This document shows positions 57,522-64,000 of a DNA stretch of 64,000 nt, in pieces (positions within the stretch are counted from its first letter, which is position 1; each line of letters begins with the position of its first letter). Origin of the DNA: Haloarchaeobius sp. FL176 (GTDB taxonomy: Archaea > Halobacteriota > Halobacteria > Halobacteriales > Natrialbaceae). The notes under the pieces are model-generated. The model did not search any database. It saw only the letters and a list, made by a program, of their open reading frames with translations, and was not told the DNA's origin. Made by a program: the position numbers and the translations under genes. The stretch is from contig NZ_JANJYH010000002.1 of NCBI RefSeq assembly GCF_024609245.1, positions 372,001-436,000 of the forward strand, written 5' to 3'.

Positions 57522-59192
57522 GTGATCACGCTGGTCAACCTTCGTGCATACTGGCGCTTCTTCGTCGTCGCGAGACAGTTCCTCCCGCTGCTGCTCGCGT
57601 ACGCCCGTGACCGACGCCAATATCTGCTGTTCGGCGGGCCCCGGGAGGTCGACACAGAGACGCGCGTCCGTCGCGCCGAGCACCTGCTCGACTCGCTGTT
57701 GACGCTGGGGCCGACGTTCATCAAGCTCGGCCAACTGCTCTCGACCAGACCCGACATCCTCCCGGCGGAGTACATCGAGGTTCTGGCGTCGCTCCAAGAC
57801 GACGTGCCGCCGGCCGACTGGGACGGGGCGCGCGCCGTCCTCGAGGAGGAGCTCGGACCCGTCGCGGAGACCTTCGACGAGTTCGACACCGAACCGATCA
57901 GTGGCGCGAGTCTCGGGCAGGTGTACCGCGCCCGGGTTCGGGGAACCGACGTGGCAGTGAAGGTTCGCCGCCCCGGCGTCCAGTCGCTCGTCGAGGCCGA
58001 CCTCCGCGTCATCAAGTGGTCGCTGCCGCTCCTGATGCGCTTCGTGGGCCAGGCCCGGGCGTTCTCGCTGGAGAACCTCGCCGACGAGTTCGGGAAGACC
58101 ATCCGCGAGGAGATGGACTACGGGCGGGAGGCACGGATGCTCACGGAGATCCGCGCGAACTTCGCGGAGTTCGACGGCGTGCGCATCCCGGCGGTCCTCG
58201 ACGACTACTCCGACGCGCGGGTGCTCACGATGGAGTACGTCGGCGGGACGAAGATCAACGAGGTCGACCAGCTCGACGAGCAGGGTATCGACCGTAGCGA
58301 GGTCGCCGAGACCCTCCAGGAGGCGTACCTCCAGATGATCATCGAGGACGGCGTCTTCCACGCCGACCCGCACCCCGGCAACCTCGCCGTGACCGACGAC
58401 GGGACCATCGTCTTCTACGACTTCGGCATGTCCGGGCGGGTCGACGAGTTCGTCCAGGACCGCATCGTCGAGTTCTACATCGCCGTCGCGAACCAGGACA
58501 TCGACGGCATCCTCGACTCCCTCATCGCCATCGGGACGCTCTCGCCCGAGGCCGACCGTGACGTGATGGGCGACGTGATGGAGCTGGCCATCGCCGACGC
58601 CCGTGGCGACGACATCGAGCAGTACCGCGTGAACCAGATCATCGGCCAGATCGAGGACTCCATCTACGAGTTCCCGTTCCGGCTGCCCGCGAACCTCGCG
58701 CTCGTCCTCCGCGTCGCGACCGTCGTCGAGGGGGTCTGTGTCACGCTCGACGAGGACTTCGACTTCATCACCACCGCGACCGAGTATCTCACCGAGCAGG
58801 GCTACCGCGAGGAGTCCATCAAGCAGTACGTCGAGGAGACCGGCGAGCAGGCCTGGGAGTCCGCCCAGTCGATGCTCCGCGTGCCGACGAAGCTGGAGAA
58901 CACCCTCGACCGCGCCCAGCGCGGCAACCTCACGCTGCAGGTCGAGCTGAACGACCAGAAGGGCGTCATCGACCGGCTCGCGAAGCGCATCGTCTACGGG
59001 CTCGTGTTCTCCTTTTCCATCCTCGCGACCGCGTACCTCTATCAGGGGGCGTCGCTCTACGCGGCCGGGGTGTCGGGTGCTATCGGAATCATCGGTGGCA
59101 TCCTGCTGTGGCTCTCGTTCCGCGACAAGAAGGGGCTCCGCGCCCAGCCGCAGTTCACCAGGCAGAACATGCGGAAACGGCGCGAGGAGTGA
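57522..59192 (+). CDS. AarF/UbiB (ABC1) family atypical kinase
   Basis: A 556-residue ABC1/ADCK-type protein. The family KxGQ motif is FIKLGQLLSTRPDILP (about 67-82). The Ala-rich nucleotide loop is PISGASLGQVYRAR (about 127-140), with VAVKVRRPG. The catalytic loop is FHADPHPGNLAVTDDG (about 284-299) and metal Asp in VFYDFGMSG (about 302-310). Two C-terminal helices (GLVFSFSILATAYLYQGASL, SGAIGIIGGILLWLSF) anchor it in the membrane. Such proteins support quinone/isoprenoid lipid biosynthesis. The start is GTG, 6 nt after hsp20. Confidence 0.93.
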   Translation: MITLVNLRAYWRFFVVARQFLPLLLAYARDRRQYLLFGGPREVDTETRVRRAEHLLDSLLTLGPTFIKLGQLLSTRPDILPAEYIEVLASLQDDVPPADWDGARAVLEEELGPVAETFDEFDTEPISGASLGQVYRARVRGTDVAVKVRRPGVQSLVEADLRVIKWSLPLLMRFVGQARAFSLENLADEFGKTIREEMDYGREARMLTEIRANFAEFDGVRIPAVLDDYSDARVLTMEYVGGTKINEVDQLDEQGIDRSEVAETLQEAYLQMIIEDGVFHADPHPGNLAVTDDGTIVFYDFGMSGRVDEFVQDRIVEFYIAVANQDIDGILDSLIAIGTLSPEADRDVMGDVMELAIADARGDDIEQYRVNQIIGQIEDSIYEFPFRLPANLALVLRVATVVEGVCVTLDEDFDFITTATEYLTEQGYREESIKQYVEETGEQAWESAQSMLRVPTKLENTLDRAQRGNLTLQVELNDQKGVIDRLAKRIVYGLVFSFSILATAYLYQGASLYAAGVSGAIGIIGGILLWLSFRDKKGLRAQPQFTRQNMRKRREE

Positions 59193-59312
59193 GTTCGTCG
59201 GGTCTACGGCCTCGTGCGTGTCAACCTACCGGACGCGGTGAGGTGACAGTAGCCGACGACCGGCAGCTGGAGTCCCACGTCGTATTTATGCTGCCAGCAG
59301 GGACTGTAATCT

Positions 59313-59564
59313 ATGCCCGCCTTCGGTCTCGGTGCGCTCGTCCTCCCGGTCGTTCAGCTGCTCGTCTCGACGTTCGTCTACTCCGAAGCGAAGACGTACG
59401 GCTCTCGCTCCCCGGTACTCGCTGGCGCAGCCGTGTTCGTGTTGGGGATTGGGCTCGTGCTGGTGCTCGGTGCCGTCGTCGAACCGCTCGCGGTCGAACT
59501 ACTCGTCGTTCTGGCCTACAGTATCGGACTGCGCACCGGGAGCAGACGTTCGTCGTCCGTCTGA
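59313..59564 (+). CDS. small membrane protein
   Basis: An 83-residue protein with two helices (GALVLPVVQLLVSTFVYSEA and LAGAAVFVLGIGLVLVLGAV, with VEPLAVELLVVLAYSIGL as a third) and a basic/Ser tail. This resembles many small haloarchaeal membrane proteins; no family is recognised. A TATA-like GTATTTATG (59282-59290) lies 27 nt upstream of the ATG, giving a leaderless promoter and strengthening the case for a real gene. Confidence 0.65.
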   Translation: MPAFGLGALVLPVVQLLVSTFVYSEAKTYGSRSPVLAGAAVFVLGIGLVLVLGAVVEPLAVELLVVLAYSIGLRTGSRRSSSV

Positions 59565-59622
59565 CCGTCTCGGGAACTACCGGTGCCGGTACACGTTTCT
59601 CGTCGCCGCACACAGGTCCGGT

Positions 59623-60690
59623 ATGGACATCGCCGAGTTCGGACTGGAGCGGTGGTTCGGTGAGTACGAACACGAAGCGGACATCATGCTCGCGGAGTCG
59701 GGCATCCGCCCGCTCGACTCCTCGCGGTTCGACACGGACCCCGGCGAGTTGAACTACGTCATCCCGACCGACGGCGACCCCGAGTTCCGCGCCGAGGTCG
59801 GCGAGCGGTACGACCGCGGCCCCGACGAGGTCTGTTTCACCTGCGGGACACAGGAGGCGAACCTGCTCGTGTTCCTCTCGCTGCTCGACGCCGACGACCA
59901 CGTCGTCGTCGTGACGCCCACGTACCAGGCGCTGCAGGCGGTGCCCGAATCCATCTGCGACGTGACGACGGTCGACCTGCAGGAGCCGGCGTGGACGCTG
60001 GACGTGGACGCCGTCGCCGACGCGATGCGCCCGGAGACGAAGCTGGTCGTGCTGAACAACCCGAACAACCCGACGGGGCGGTACCACGACGAGGCGGTCG
60101 TCGGCGAGCTGTACGACCTCGCGGCGGCCCACGACGCCTACCTGCTCTGTGACGAGGTGTACCGGCTGCTCGACGACGAACCCCTTCCGCCCGTGGCGAG
60201 CATGGGCGACTACGGCATCTCCACGACGAGCCTGACGAAGGCGTACGGGCTCGCGGGCCTGCGCTTCGGCTGGATAGCCGGCCCCGAGGACGTGGTGCAG
60301 GACGCGGTGCGCTGGAAGGACTACACGACCATCTCGCCCCCGATCTTCGGACAGCACGTCGCCCGGCAGGCACTCGGCGAGCAGGAGGACGAGATACTCG
60401 CGGAGAACCGCGAGCTGGCCGCGAGGAACCGGGGCATCGTCCGCGAGTTCGTCCACGAGCACGGGCTTGACTGGCACGACCCCGTCGGCGTCAACGGCTT
60501 CGTCACGGTCCCCGACGGCTTCGAGGATGCCCGCGAGTTCTGCGTCCGGGTCGTCGAGGACGAGAGCGTCGTCCTCGCACCCGGCGACCTGTTCGGCTTC
60601 CCCGGCTACTGGCGGCTCGGCTTCGGCCTCCCCACCGACGAGCTTGAGGCGGGCCTCGACCGCGTCTCACGGGTCATCGAGGCGGCGTGA
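59623..60690 (+). CDS. PLP-dependent aminotransferase, class I/II
   Basis: A 355-residue fold-type I aminotransferase. TCGTQEANLLVFLSLLDADD (about 83-102) binds the cofactor phosphate, LNNPNNPTGRYH (about 145-156) is the family signature, CDEVYRLL holds the PLP-contact Asp and Tyr, and Lys205 in TSLTKAYGLAGLRFGW is the Schiff-base lysine. The C-terminal Arg is in GYWRLGFG. The substrate is undetermined; the group includes capreomycidine-synthase and valine/aspartate-type enzymes. Start ATG 59623 follows the family; an upstream frame adds Ser/Arg-rich text only. Confidence 0.9.
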   Translation: MDIAEFGLERWFGEYEHEADIMLAESGIRPLDSSRFDTDPGELNYVIPTDGDPEFRAEVGERYDRGPDEVCFTCGTQEANLLVFLSLLDADDHVVVVTPTYQALQAVPESICDVTTVDLQEPAWTLDVDAVADAMRPETKLVVLNNPNNPTGRYHDEAVVGELYDLAAAHDAYLLCDEVYRLLDDEPLPPVASMGDYGISTTSLTKAYGLAGLRFGWIAGPEDVVQDAVRWKDYTTISPPIFGQHVARQALGEQEDEILAENRELAARNRGIVREFVHEHGLDWHDPVGVNGFVTVPDGFEDAREFCVRVVEDESVVLAPGDLFGFPGYWRLGFGLPTDELEAGLDRVSRVIEAA

Positions 60691-60788
60691 CCGACGCATC
60701 CGCGATGCCTGCCAGACGGGTCGAAACAGTCTGACGCGGGCCGTGTCTGTACGCCCACAGACCACCTCGTTGACGCCGTTCCAAACGG

Positions 60789-60795
60789 TTTATAC
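60789..60795 (+). promoter_or_regulatory. TATA box of the aIF5A-speB operon
   Basis: TTTATAC is centred 27 nt before the aIF5A ATG (60819), predicting a leaderless transcript, as is common for highly expressed haloarchaeal genes. Confidence 0.65.
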
Positions 60796-60818
60796 AGTCG
60801 CGGCCAGAATCCGGGGAC

Positions 60819-61196
60819 ATGGCTAAAACGCAGAAGCAAGTCCGAGACCTTCAGGAGGGAAGCTACGTGATGATCGACGACGTTGCCTGCAAGATCAACG
60901 GCTATTCGACTGCGAAGCCGGGCAAACACGGCAGCGCGAAGGCTCGCGTCGAGGCCGTCGGTGTCTTCGACGGCAAGAAGCGTTCCATGTCCCAGCCTGT
61001 CGACGCGAAGTGCTGGGTCCCCATCATCGAGCGAAAGGGCGGACAGGTCGTCTCCGTCGAGTCCGAGACCGTCGCACAGGTCATGGACCTCGACACATTC
61101 GAGACGTTCTCGATGTCCATCCCGTCGGACCTGGAACTCGAACCCGACGACGAGATCGAGTACCTCGAGCTCGAGGACCAGCGCAAGATCGTCTGA
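60819..61196 (+). CDS. eif5a: translation initiation factor aIF5A
   Basis: A 125-residue protein with an N-terminal SH3-like domain carrying the hypusine loop [19 protein letters not shown] (about 30-48, Lys36 modified) and a C-terminal OB fold. It helps peptide-bond formation at poly-Pro and in termination. In Haloferax the lysine is modified through an agmatine-derived intermediate by deoxyhypusine synthase plus an agmatinase-like enzyme. The gene directly after this one is such an agmatinase homologue, 5 nt away. Confidence 0.97.
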   Translation: MAKTQKQVRDLQEGSYVMIDDVACKINGYSTAKPGKHGSAKARVEAVGVFDGKKRSMSQPVDAKCWVPIIERKGGQVVSVESETVAQVMDLDTFETFSMSIPSDLELEPDDEIEYLELEDQRKIV

Positions 61197-61201
61197 GGCC
61201 G

Positions 61202-62005
61202 ATGTTTCCCGGAGCCATCGCCGACCGCGACGACGCAGACTACGTGGTCGTCGGGGCTCCGCTCGACATCTCGACGACCTTCCAGCCCGGCACCCGGTTC
61301 GGACCGGACCGCATCCGGCGCTTTGCCGAGACCTTCGACGACTACGACAACCGGACGGGGAGCCACTTCTCCGACCTCGGCGTCGCCGACCACGGCGACG
61401 TGCGTGCCTGGGACGACGCCGCGGAGTACCTCGACTACCTCGAGGGCGTCTGTACGGACGTGGTGTGGGACGACGCGGTCCCACTGGTCCTCGGCGGCGA
61501 GCACACCGTCACGCTGGCGAACGTCCGCGCGACCGACCCCGACACGTTCGTCTGTCTCGACGCACACCTCGACCTCCGCGCCGAGTACGACGGCAACGAG
61601 CTGAGCCACGCGACCGTCACCAGGCACGTCCTCGACGTGGCCGACGAGGCCGTGATTCTCGGTGCCCGGACGGGCAACGAGGCCGAGTGGAACCGCGCCG
61701 CCGAGGCCGACGTGAGCGTCGTGGCACCCGACGCGGTCGCGGACTGGGAGCCCGACTTCGGCGACCGCGACGTGTACCTGTCCGTGGACATCGACGGTGC
61801 CGACCCCGGCTTCGCACCGGGAACCGGCACGATGGAGCCGTTTGGGCTCGCGCCACGAGAGATGCGGGACGTTGTCCGGGCCGTCGGTGGGACCGGCGAC
61901 GTGGTCGGCTTCGACGTCGTCGAGGTGAACGACCGCGACGCGGGGCAGGCGGCCTCCCTGGGCGGGAAACTCCTGCGGGAGTTCGTGTTCGCGGACGCGG
62001 CGTGA
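61202..62005 (+). CDS. speB: agmatinase/ureohydrolase, probable aIF5A-modification enzyme
   Basis: A 267-residue ureohydrolase. Manganese ligands are GGEHTVT (about 99-105), CLDAHLDLRAEYDGNELSH (about 119-137, DAHxD) and VDIDGADPGFAPGTGTMEPF (about 196-215, DxDxxDPxxAPGTGT). Two small changes (SHAT in place of SHGT, DGAD in place of DVxDP) suggest a modified substrate pocket, which would suit agmatine-modified aIF5A. It lies 5 nt downstream of aIF5A in one operon. Its stop overlaps the GTG of a possible 45-residue protein. Confidence 0.88.
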   Translation: MFPGAIADRDDADYVVVGAPLDISTTFQPGTRFGPDRIRRFAETFDDYDNRTGSHFSDLGVADHGDVRAWDDAAEYLDYLEGVCTDVVWDDAVPLVLGGEHTVTLANVRATDPDTFVCLDAHLDLRAEYDGNELSHATVTRHVLDVADEAVILGARTGNEAEWNRAAEADVSVVAPDAVADWEPDFGDRDVYLSVDIDGADPGFAPGTGTMEPFGLAPREMRDVVRAVGGTGDVVGFDVVEVNDRDAGQAASLGGKLLREFVFADAA

Positions 62006-62139
62006 GCCGCCGCCTTCGCCGTCGCGACGTACTCGCGATGAACGTCCTCGGAGCCGTGCTGATGACGACCGCGCTGCGGCTGGAGCAGTACTTCGAGGAA
62101 GGCTCCACAACGCTGGACGAGCACGCCGAGGGAGTCTGA
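62002..62139 (+). CDS. possible 45-residue membrane peptide downstream of speB
   Basis: A small frame beginning with GTG that overlaps the speB stop by GTGA. It encodes a basic start (SRRLRRRDVLA), a hydrophobic stretch MNVLGAVLMTTALRL and an acidic tail (LEQYFEEGSTTLDEHAEGV). It may be a one-helix membrane peptide translated by coupling. Support is only the overlap, the helix and the composition switch; the next gene runs the other way from 62141. Confidence 0.4.
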   Translation: MSRRLRRRDVLAMNVLGAVLMTTALRLEQYFEEGSTTLDEHAEGV

Positions 62140-62140
62140 C

Positions 62141-62545
62141 TCAGGATTCGGCGTCGACCGCCGCGGCGAGTACGTCCGCTGCGCGTTTCACCGCCGCGCC
62201 GGACTCGACGAACAGCACGACGCGGGGCGGTTCGACCGCCTTCGGGCGGACCCGCAGGTCGACGGTCCCGTCGGCCGCCGTCGCCAGCTTCTCGGCCGTC
62301 TCGACGGCGGCGTCGAGGCCGCTCCGGAGTTCGACCCGGGCGCGGTCGGGCTGGACGAACACCTCGGCAACCGGCTCGTCGTCACAGCGCACCCGGTAGG
62401 CGCGTGCGCCGTCGACCGTCGGTGCCACGTCCGGGTCGGCGTCGACCACGGCGAACCGACCGAACGTCCCGTCCTCGCGGCCGTCGAGCTCCGAGGAGAG
62501 CAGCTGGGCGATGCGGACGCCGTCCGTCACGCGGTCCTCGACCAC
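62141..62545 (-). CDS. conserved haloarchaeal hypothetical protein
   Basis: A 134-residue acidic protein with alternating strands and helices: GTFGRFAVVDADPDVAPTV, YRVRCDDEPVAEVFVQPDRA, and a final EPPRVVLFVESGAAVKRAAD. No family is recognised and no motif stands out. The start is GTG at 62545, one base after the stop of DUF2240, so it is in an operon with it. Confidence 0.7.
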   Translation of the reverse strand: MVEDRVTDGVRIAQLLSSELDGREDGTFGRFAVVDADPDVAPTVDGARAYRVRCDDEPVAEVFVQPDRARVELRSGLDAAVETAEKLATAADGTVDLRVRPKAVEPPRVVLFVESGAAVKRAADVLAAAVDAES

Positions 62546-62546
62546 G

Positions 62547-62999
62547 CTACTCCGCCCCCGTCAGTTCCGAGACGGCCTTCTCACGAACCGCGCTCACGTC
62601 GAGCCCGTTCCGCCGCGCGTAGACGACCGCGGCGGCCTCGATGGTCACCGCCAGCTCGCCCTGCAGCTGGTTGATCTCGCCGACCGCCTCGTGTTTCTCG
62701 TGGCCGTCCGCGACGAGGTCGTCGAGCACCTGCTCGAACGCCGAGCGCGAGCGCAGGACGTCCTCGTCCGGGACGAACCCCTCCGGCACGGTCACCTGCC
62801 CCGGGTCGAACGTCGGCCGCAGTCCGTCGTCGTCGCGCTCCAGCAGCCCCTCGCCCGTCGCCACGTCGACCAGTCGCTTCGCCTGGTCCGGCGAGAACCA
62901 GTCACGGTCGAGCGAGAGGGCGACCACGAACTCGTTCTCGGCGAGTTCGTCCTTGCCGCGCTGGCGGAACGGCGCGGCCACGGCGACGCGAAGACTCAT
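62547..62999 (-). CDS. DUF2240-family protein
   Basis: A 150-residue protein beginning MSLRVAVAAPFRQRGKDELA, with a wHTH-like segment FVVALSLDRDWFSPDQAKRL and VDVATGEGLLERDDDGLRP, and a long C-terminal helical hairpin (LDDLVADGHEKHEAVGEINQ, LQGELAVTIEAAAVVYARR). The match is to DUF2240, an archaeal family with a winged helix. It may bind nucleic acid. It is divergent from the S8e gene and is the first gene of a two-gene operon. Confidence 0.85.
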   Translation of the reverse strand: MSLRVAVAAPFRQRGKDELAENEFVVALSLDRDWFSPDQAKRLVDVATGEGLLERDDDGLRPTFDPGQVTVPEGFVPDEDVLRSRSAFEQVLDDLVADGHEKHEAVGEINQLQGELAVTIEAAAVVYARRNGLDVSAVREKAVSELTGAE

Positions 63000-63091
63000 G
63001 TCTCGCCGGTCGGCCGAGGACGGCCTAAACCCTGCGATTCCGCCCGTGCCAAGTCGAGCGATTCAAGTAGCTCCTGGGACTCTTCCCGGGT

Positions 63092-63466
63092 ATGCAAGAC
63101 CAGGGACGCTCCACTCGCAAGCGCACCGGTGGGCGACTGCGCCCGATTCGGAACCGAAAGAAGCACCAGCTCGGCCGTCTCCCCACGGAGACCCAGGTCG
63201 GCGGACCGCGCTTCCGAACCGTCGACGCGCGCGGCAACAACGAGAAGACCCGTGCCCTCGCGACCAACGTCGCCAACGTGAACCAGGGCGGCGAGACCGT
63301 CGAGGCCACAATCGAGGACGTCGTCGAGAACGACGCCAACCCGAACTACGTGCGCCGGAACATCATCACGAAGGGCGCGCTCATCGAGACCGACGCCGGC
63401 ACCGCCCGCGTCACCTCCCGCCCCGGCCAGACCGGACAGGTCAACGCCGTCGTCGTCGACGAGTAA
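63092..63466 (+). CDS. rps8e: 30S ribosomal protein S8e
   Basis: A 124-residue archaeal S8e. The basic N-terminus (MQDQGRSTRKRTGGRLRPIR, RKKHQLGRLPTETQVG) binds rRNA, followed by NYVRRNIITKGALIETDAGT and ARVTSRPGQTGQVNAVVVD. It is complete. It belongs to the small subunit and is present in archaea and eukaryotes only. A TATA-like ATTCAAGTAG (63060-63069) about 27 nt upstream suggests a leaderless transcript. Confidence 0.96.
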   Translation: MQDQGRSTRKRTGGRLRPIRNRKKHQLGRLPTETQVGGPRFRTVDARGNNEKTRALATNVANVNQGGETVEATIEDVVENDANPNYVRRNIITKGALIETDAGTARVTSRPGQTGQVNAVVVDE

Positions 63467-63634
63467 CCGACTCTCTCTTGCGGTCTCTCTCGACTGACCC
63501 ACGTAGCGCCCGGTGTGTCCGAGCCGGTGTTCGTCGCTCTCCCGCACGGTACCGGCGCGGCCACGCACCGCCGACACCACCTGCGGGCGGCACGCTCGCA
63601 AGGCTTAATCACGTCACGCTACCACGTCGGAACG

Positions 63635-63994
63635 ATGGCAGACGAGCGGGTCGAACTCGGCGTGGAACTCCTCTCGAAGCTCGAGGACGACGAACTCGCC
63701 CTCGCCGAGGCGATGGACCGCATCGAAACGGTGACGCGGGACCCCGCCATTGTCCGGGAGATACTCGACACGGCGGTGATGCGTGGGGTCATCGAGCGCG
63801 AGGACGGCGTGGTACAGACGACGGGGAGTGGCGGCTTCGTCAGCCAGACCGCGGACGTGGTGCGCCGCGAAGGCGAGTACGAGTGCCGGCGCTGTGGGGC
63901 GTCGATTTCGACCGGACACTTCGTCCAGATGGAGTCCGGCGAGCTCGGACCGTTCGGTCCGGAGTGCGTGCGGAAGGTCACCGGCCGGGAGTGA
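63635..63994 (+). CDS. haloarchaeal DUF5830-like zinc-binding protein
   Basis: A 119-residue protein. The N-terminal helical half (VELGVELLSKLEDDELALAE, RIETVTRDPAIVREILDTA) looks like a winged helix. The C-terminal half has YECRRCGASISTGHFVQMES and FGPECVRKVTGRE, three Cys and one His for a zinc site. It is a haloarchaea-wide conserved protein, DUF5830 by memory. The TATA-like GCTTAATC (63603-63610) about 28 nt before the ATG argues for a leaderless transcript. The stop is 6 nt from the right edge. Confidence 0.75.
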   Translation: MADERVELGVELLSKLEDDELALAEAMDRIETVTRDPAIVREILDTAVMRGVIEREDGVVQTTGSGGFVSQTADVVRREGEYECRRCGASISTGHFVQMESGELGPFGPECVRKVTGRE

Positions 63995-64000
63995 GGGAGC

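Noticed and set aside
1-64000. CRISPR arrays, tRNA or rRNA genes, insertion sequences
   Set aside because: I looked in all gaps over 100 bases. No regularly spaced repeats, no cloverleaf with GTTC-type loop, and no transposase or terminal inverted repeats were seen. Manual reading could miss an intron-containing tRNA.

Overview
The window is GC-rich chromosomal DNA from a haloarchaeon (class Halobacteria). Several things point to this. The proteins are acidic throughout. Several genes have AT-rich TATA-like boxes about 27 nt before their start codons, as in leaderless archaeal transcripts. The gene set includes archaeal DnaG primase, transcription factor S, aIF5A, ribosomal protein S8e, halorhodopsin, the bacterioruberin genes (crtD-lyeJ-cruF), a Bat-type regulator, PGF-CTERM and Tat/lipobox export signals, and haloarchaea-only families such as the LWR-salt protein. 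I saw no rRNA, tRNA, CRISPR array, integrase or intact insertion sequence. It reads as core chromosome with a short, partly decayed stretch at about 14.0-17.1 kb.

Layout. 0-8.4 kb: tail of a PGF-CTERM surface protein, a gamma-carbonic-anhydrase-like protein, an FAD amine-oxidase-like protein, YchF GTPase, MsrB behind a perfect palindrome, divergent ribokinase and nucleoside hydrolase, a two-module VOC protein, and a pilin fused to a repeat-rich beta-solenoid-like body. 8.4-17.1 kb: halorhodopsin with a possible Bat-box upstream, a Tat-exported subtilase, a response regulator with PAS, an SDR protein, a cysteine-less DCC-family protein, two pseudogenes, DUF2270 and a stress protein. 17.1-23.9 kb: Nif3-like protein; a RecA/KaiC-like ATPase without its Walker A lysine, followed by two zinc-binding proteins and TFS; PEP carboxylase. 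24-36 kb: Bat-like regulator, YkgJ protein, Tat lipoprotein, ZIP transporter, SDR, crtD-lyeJ-cruF, membrane-anchored wHTH protein, and dnaG with a hairpin-rich leader. 36-45 kb: GNAT, DUF92, histidine kinase, a degenerate cis-prenyltransferase, a DUF4129/DUF7269/DUF58/DUF7519-like operon, a canonical cis-prenyltransferase, cold-shock protein. 45-57 kb: GNAT, siroheme decarboxylase fusion / Met8-like / HemA operon, a Tat lipoprotein with HEWLH, pterin dehydratase, LWR-salt protein, UspA, HAD hydrolase, two overlapping moeA genes. 56-64 kb: GIDE-domain protein, Hsp20, UbiB kinase, aminotransferase, aIF5A-agmatinase (hypusine pathway), DUF2240, S8e.

How the genes work together. Light and pigment: halorhodopsin, a Bat-like regulator and the C50 carotenoid operon, although no brp/blh or crtY is present here. 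Tetrapyrroles: HemA makes the precursor, the Met8-like protein makes siroheme, and the AhbA-AhbB fusion starts siroheme-to-heme conversion. Nucleoside salvage: the hydrolase releases ribose and the divergent kinase phosphorylates it. Lipid carrier: the two cis-prenyltransferase homologues have complementary losses. One keeps the catalytic Asp but lacks the C-terminal RxG motif; the other lacks the Asp but ends in RRFGR. This is the pattern of eukaryotic DHDDS/NgBR heteromers and is the most interesting observation in the window.
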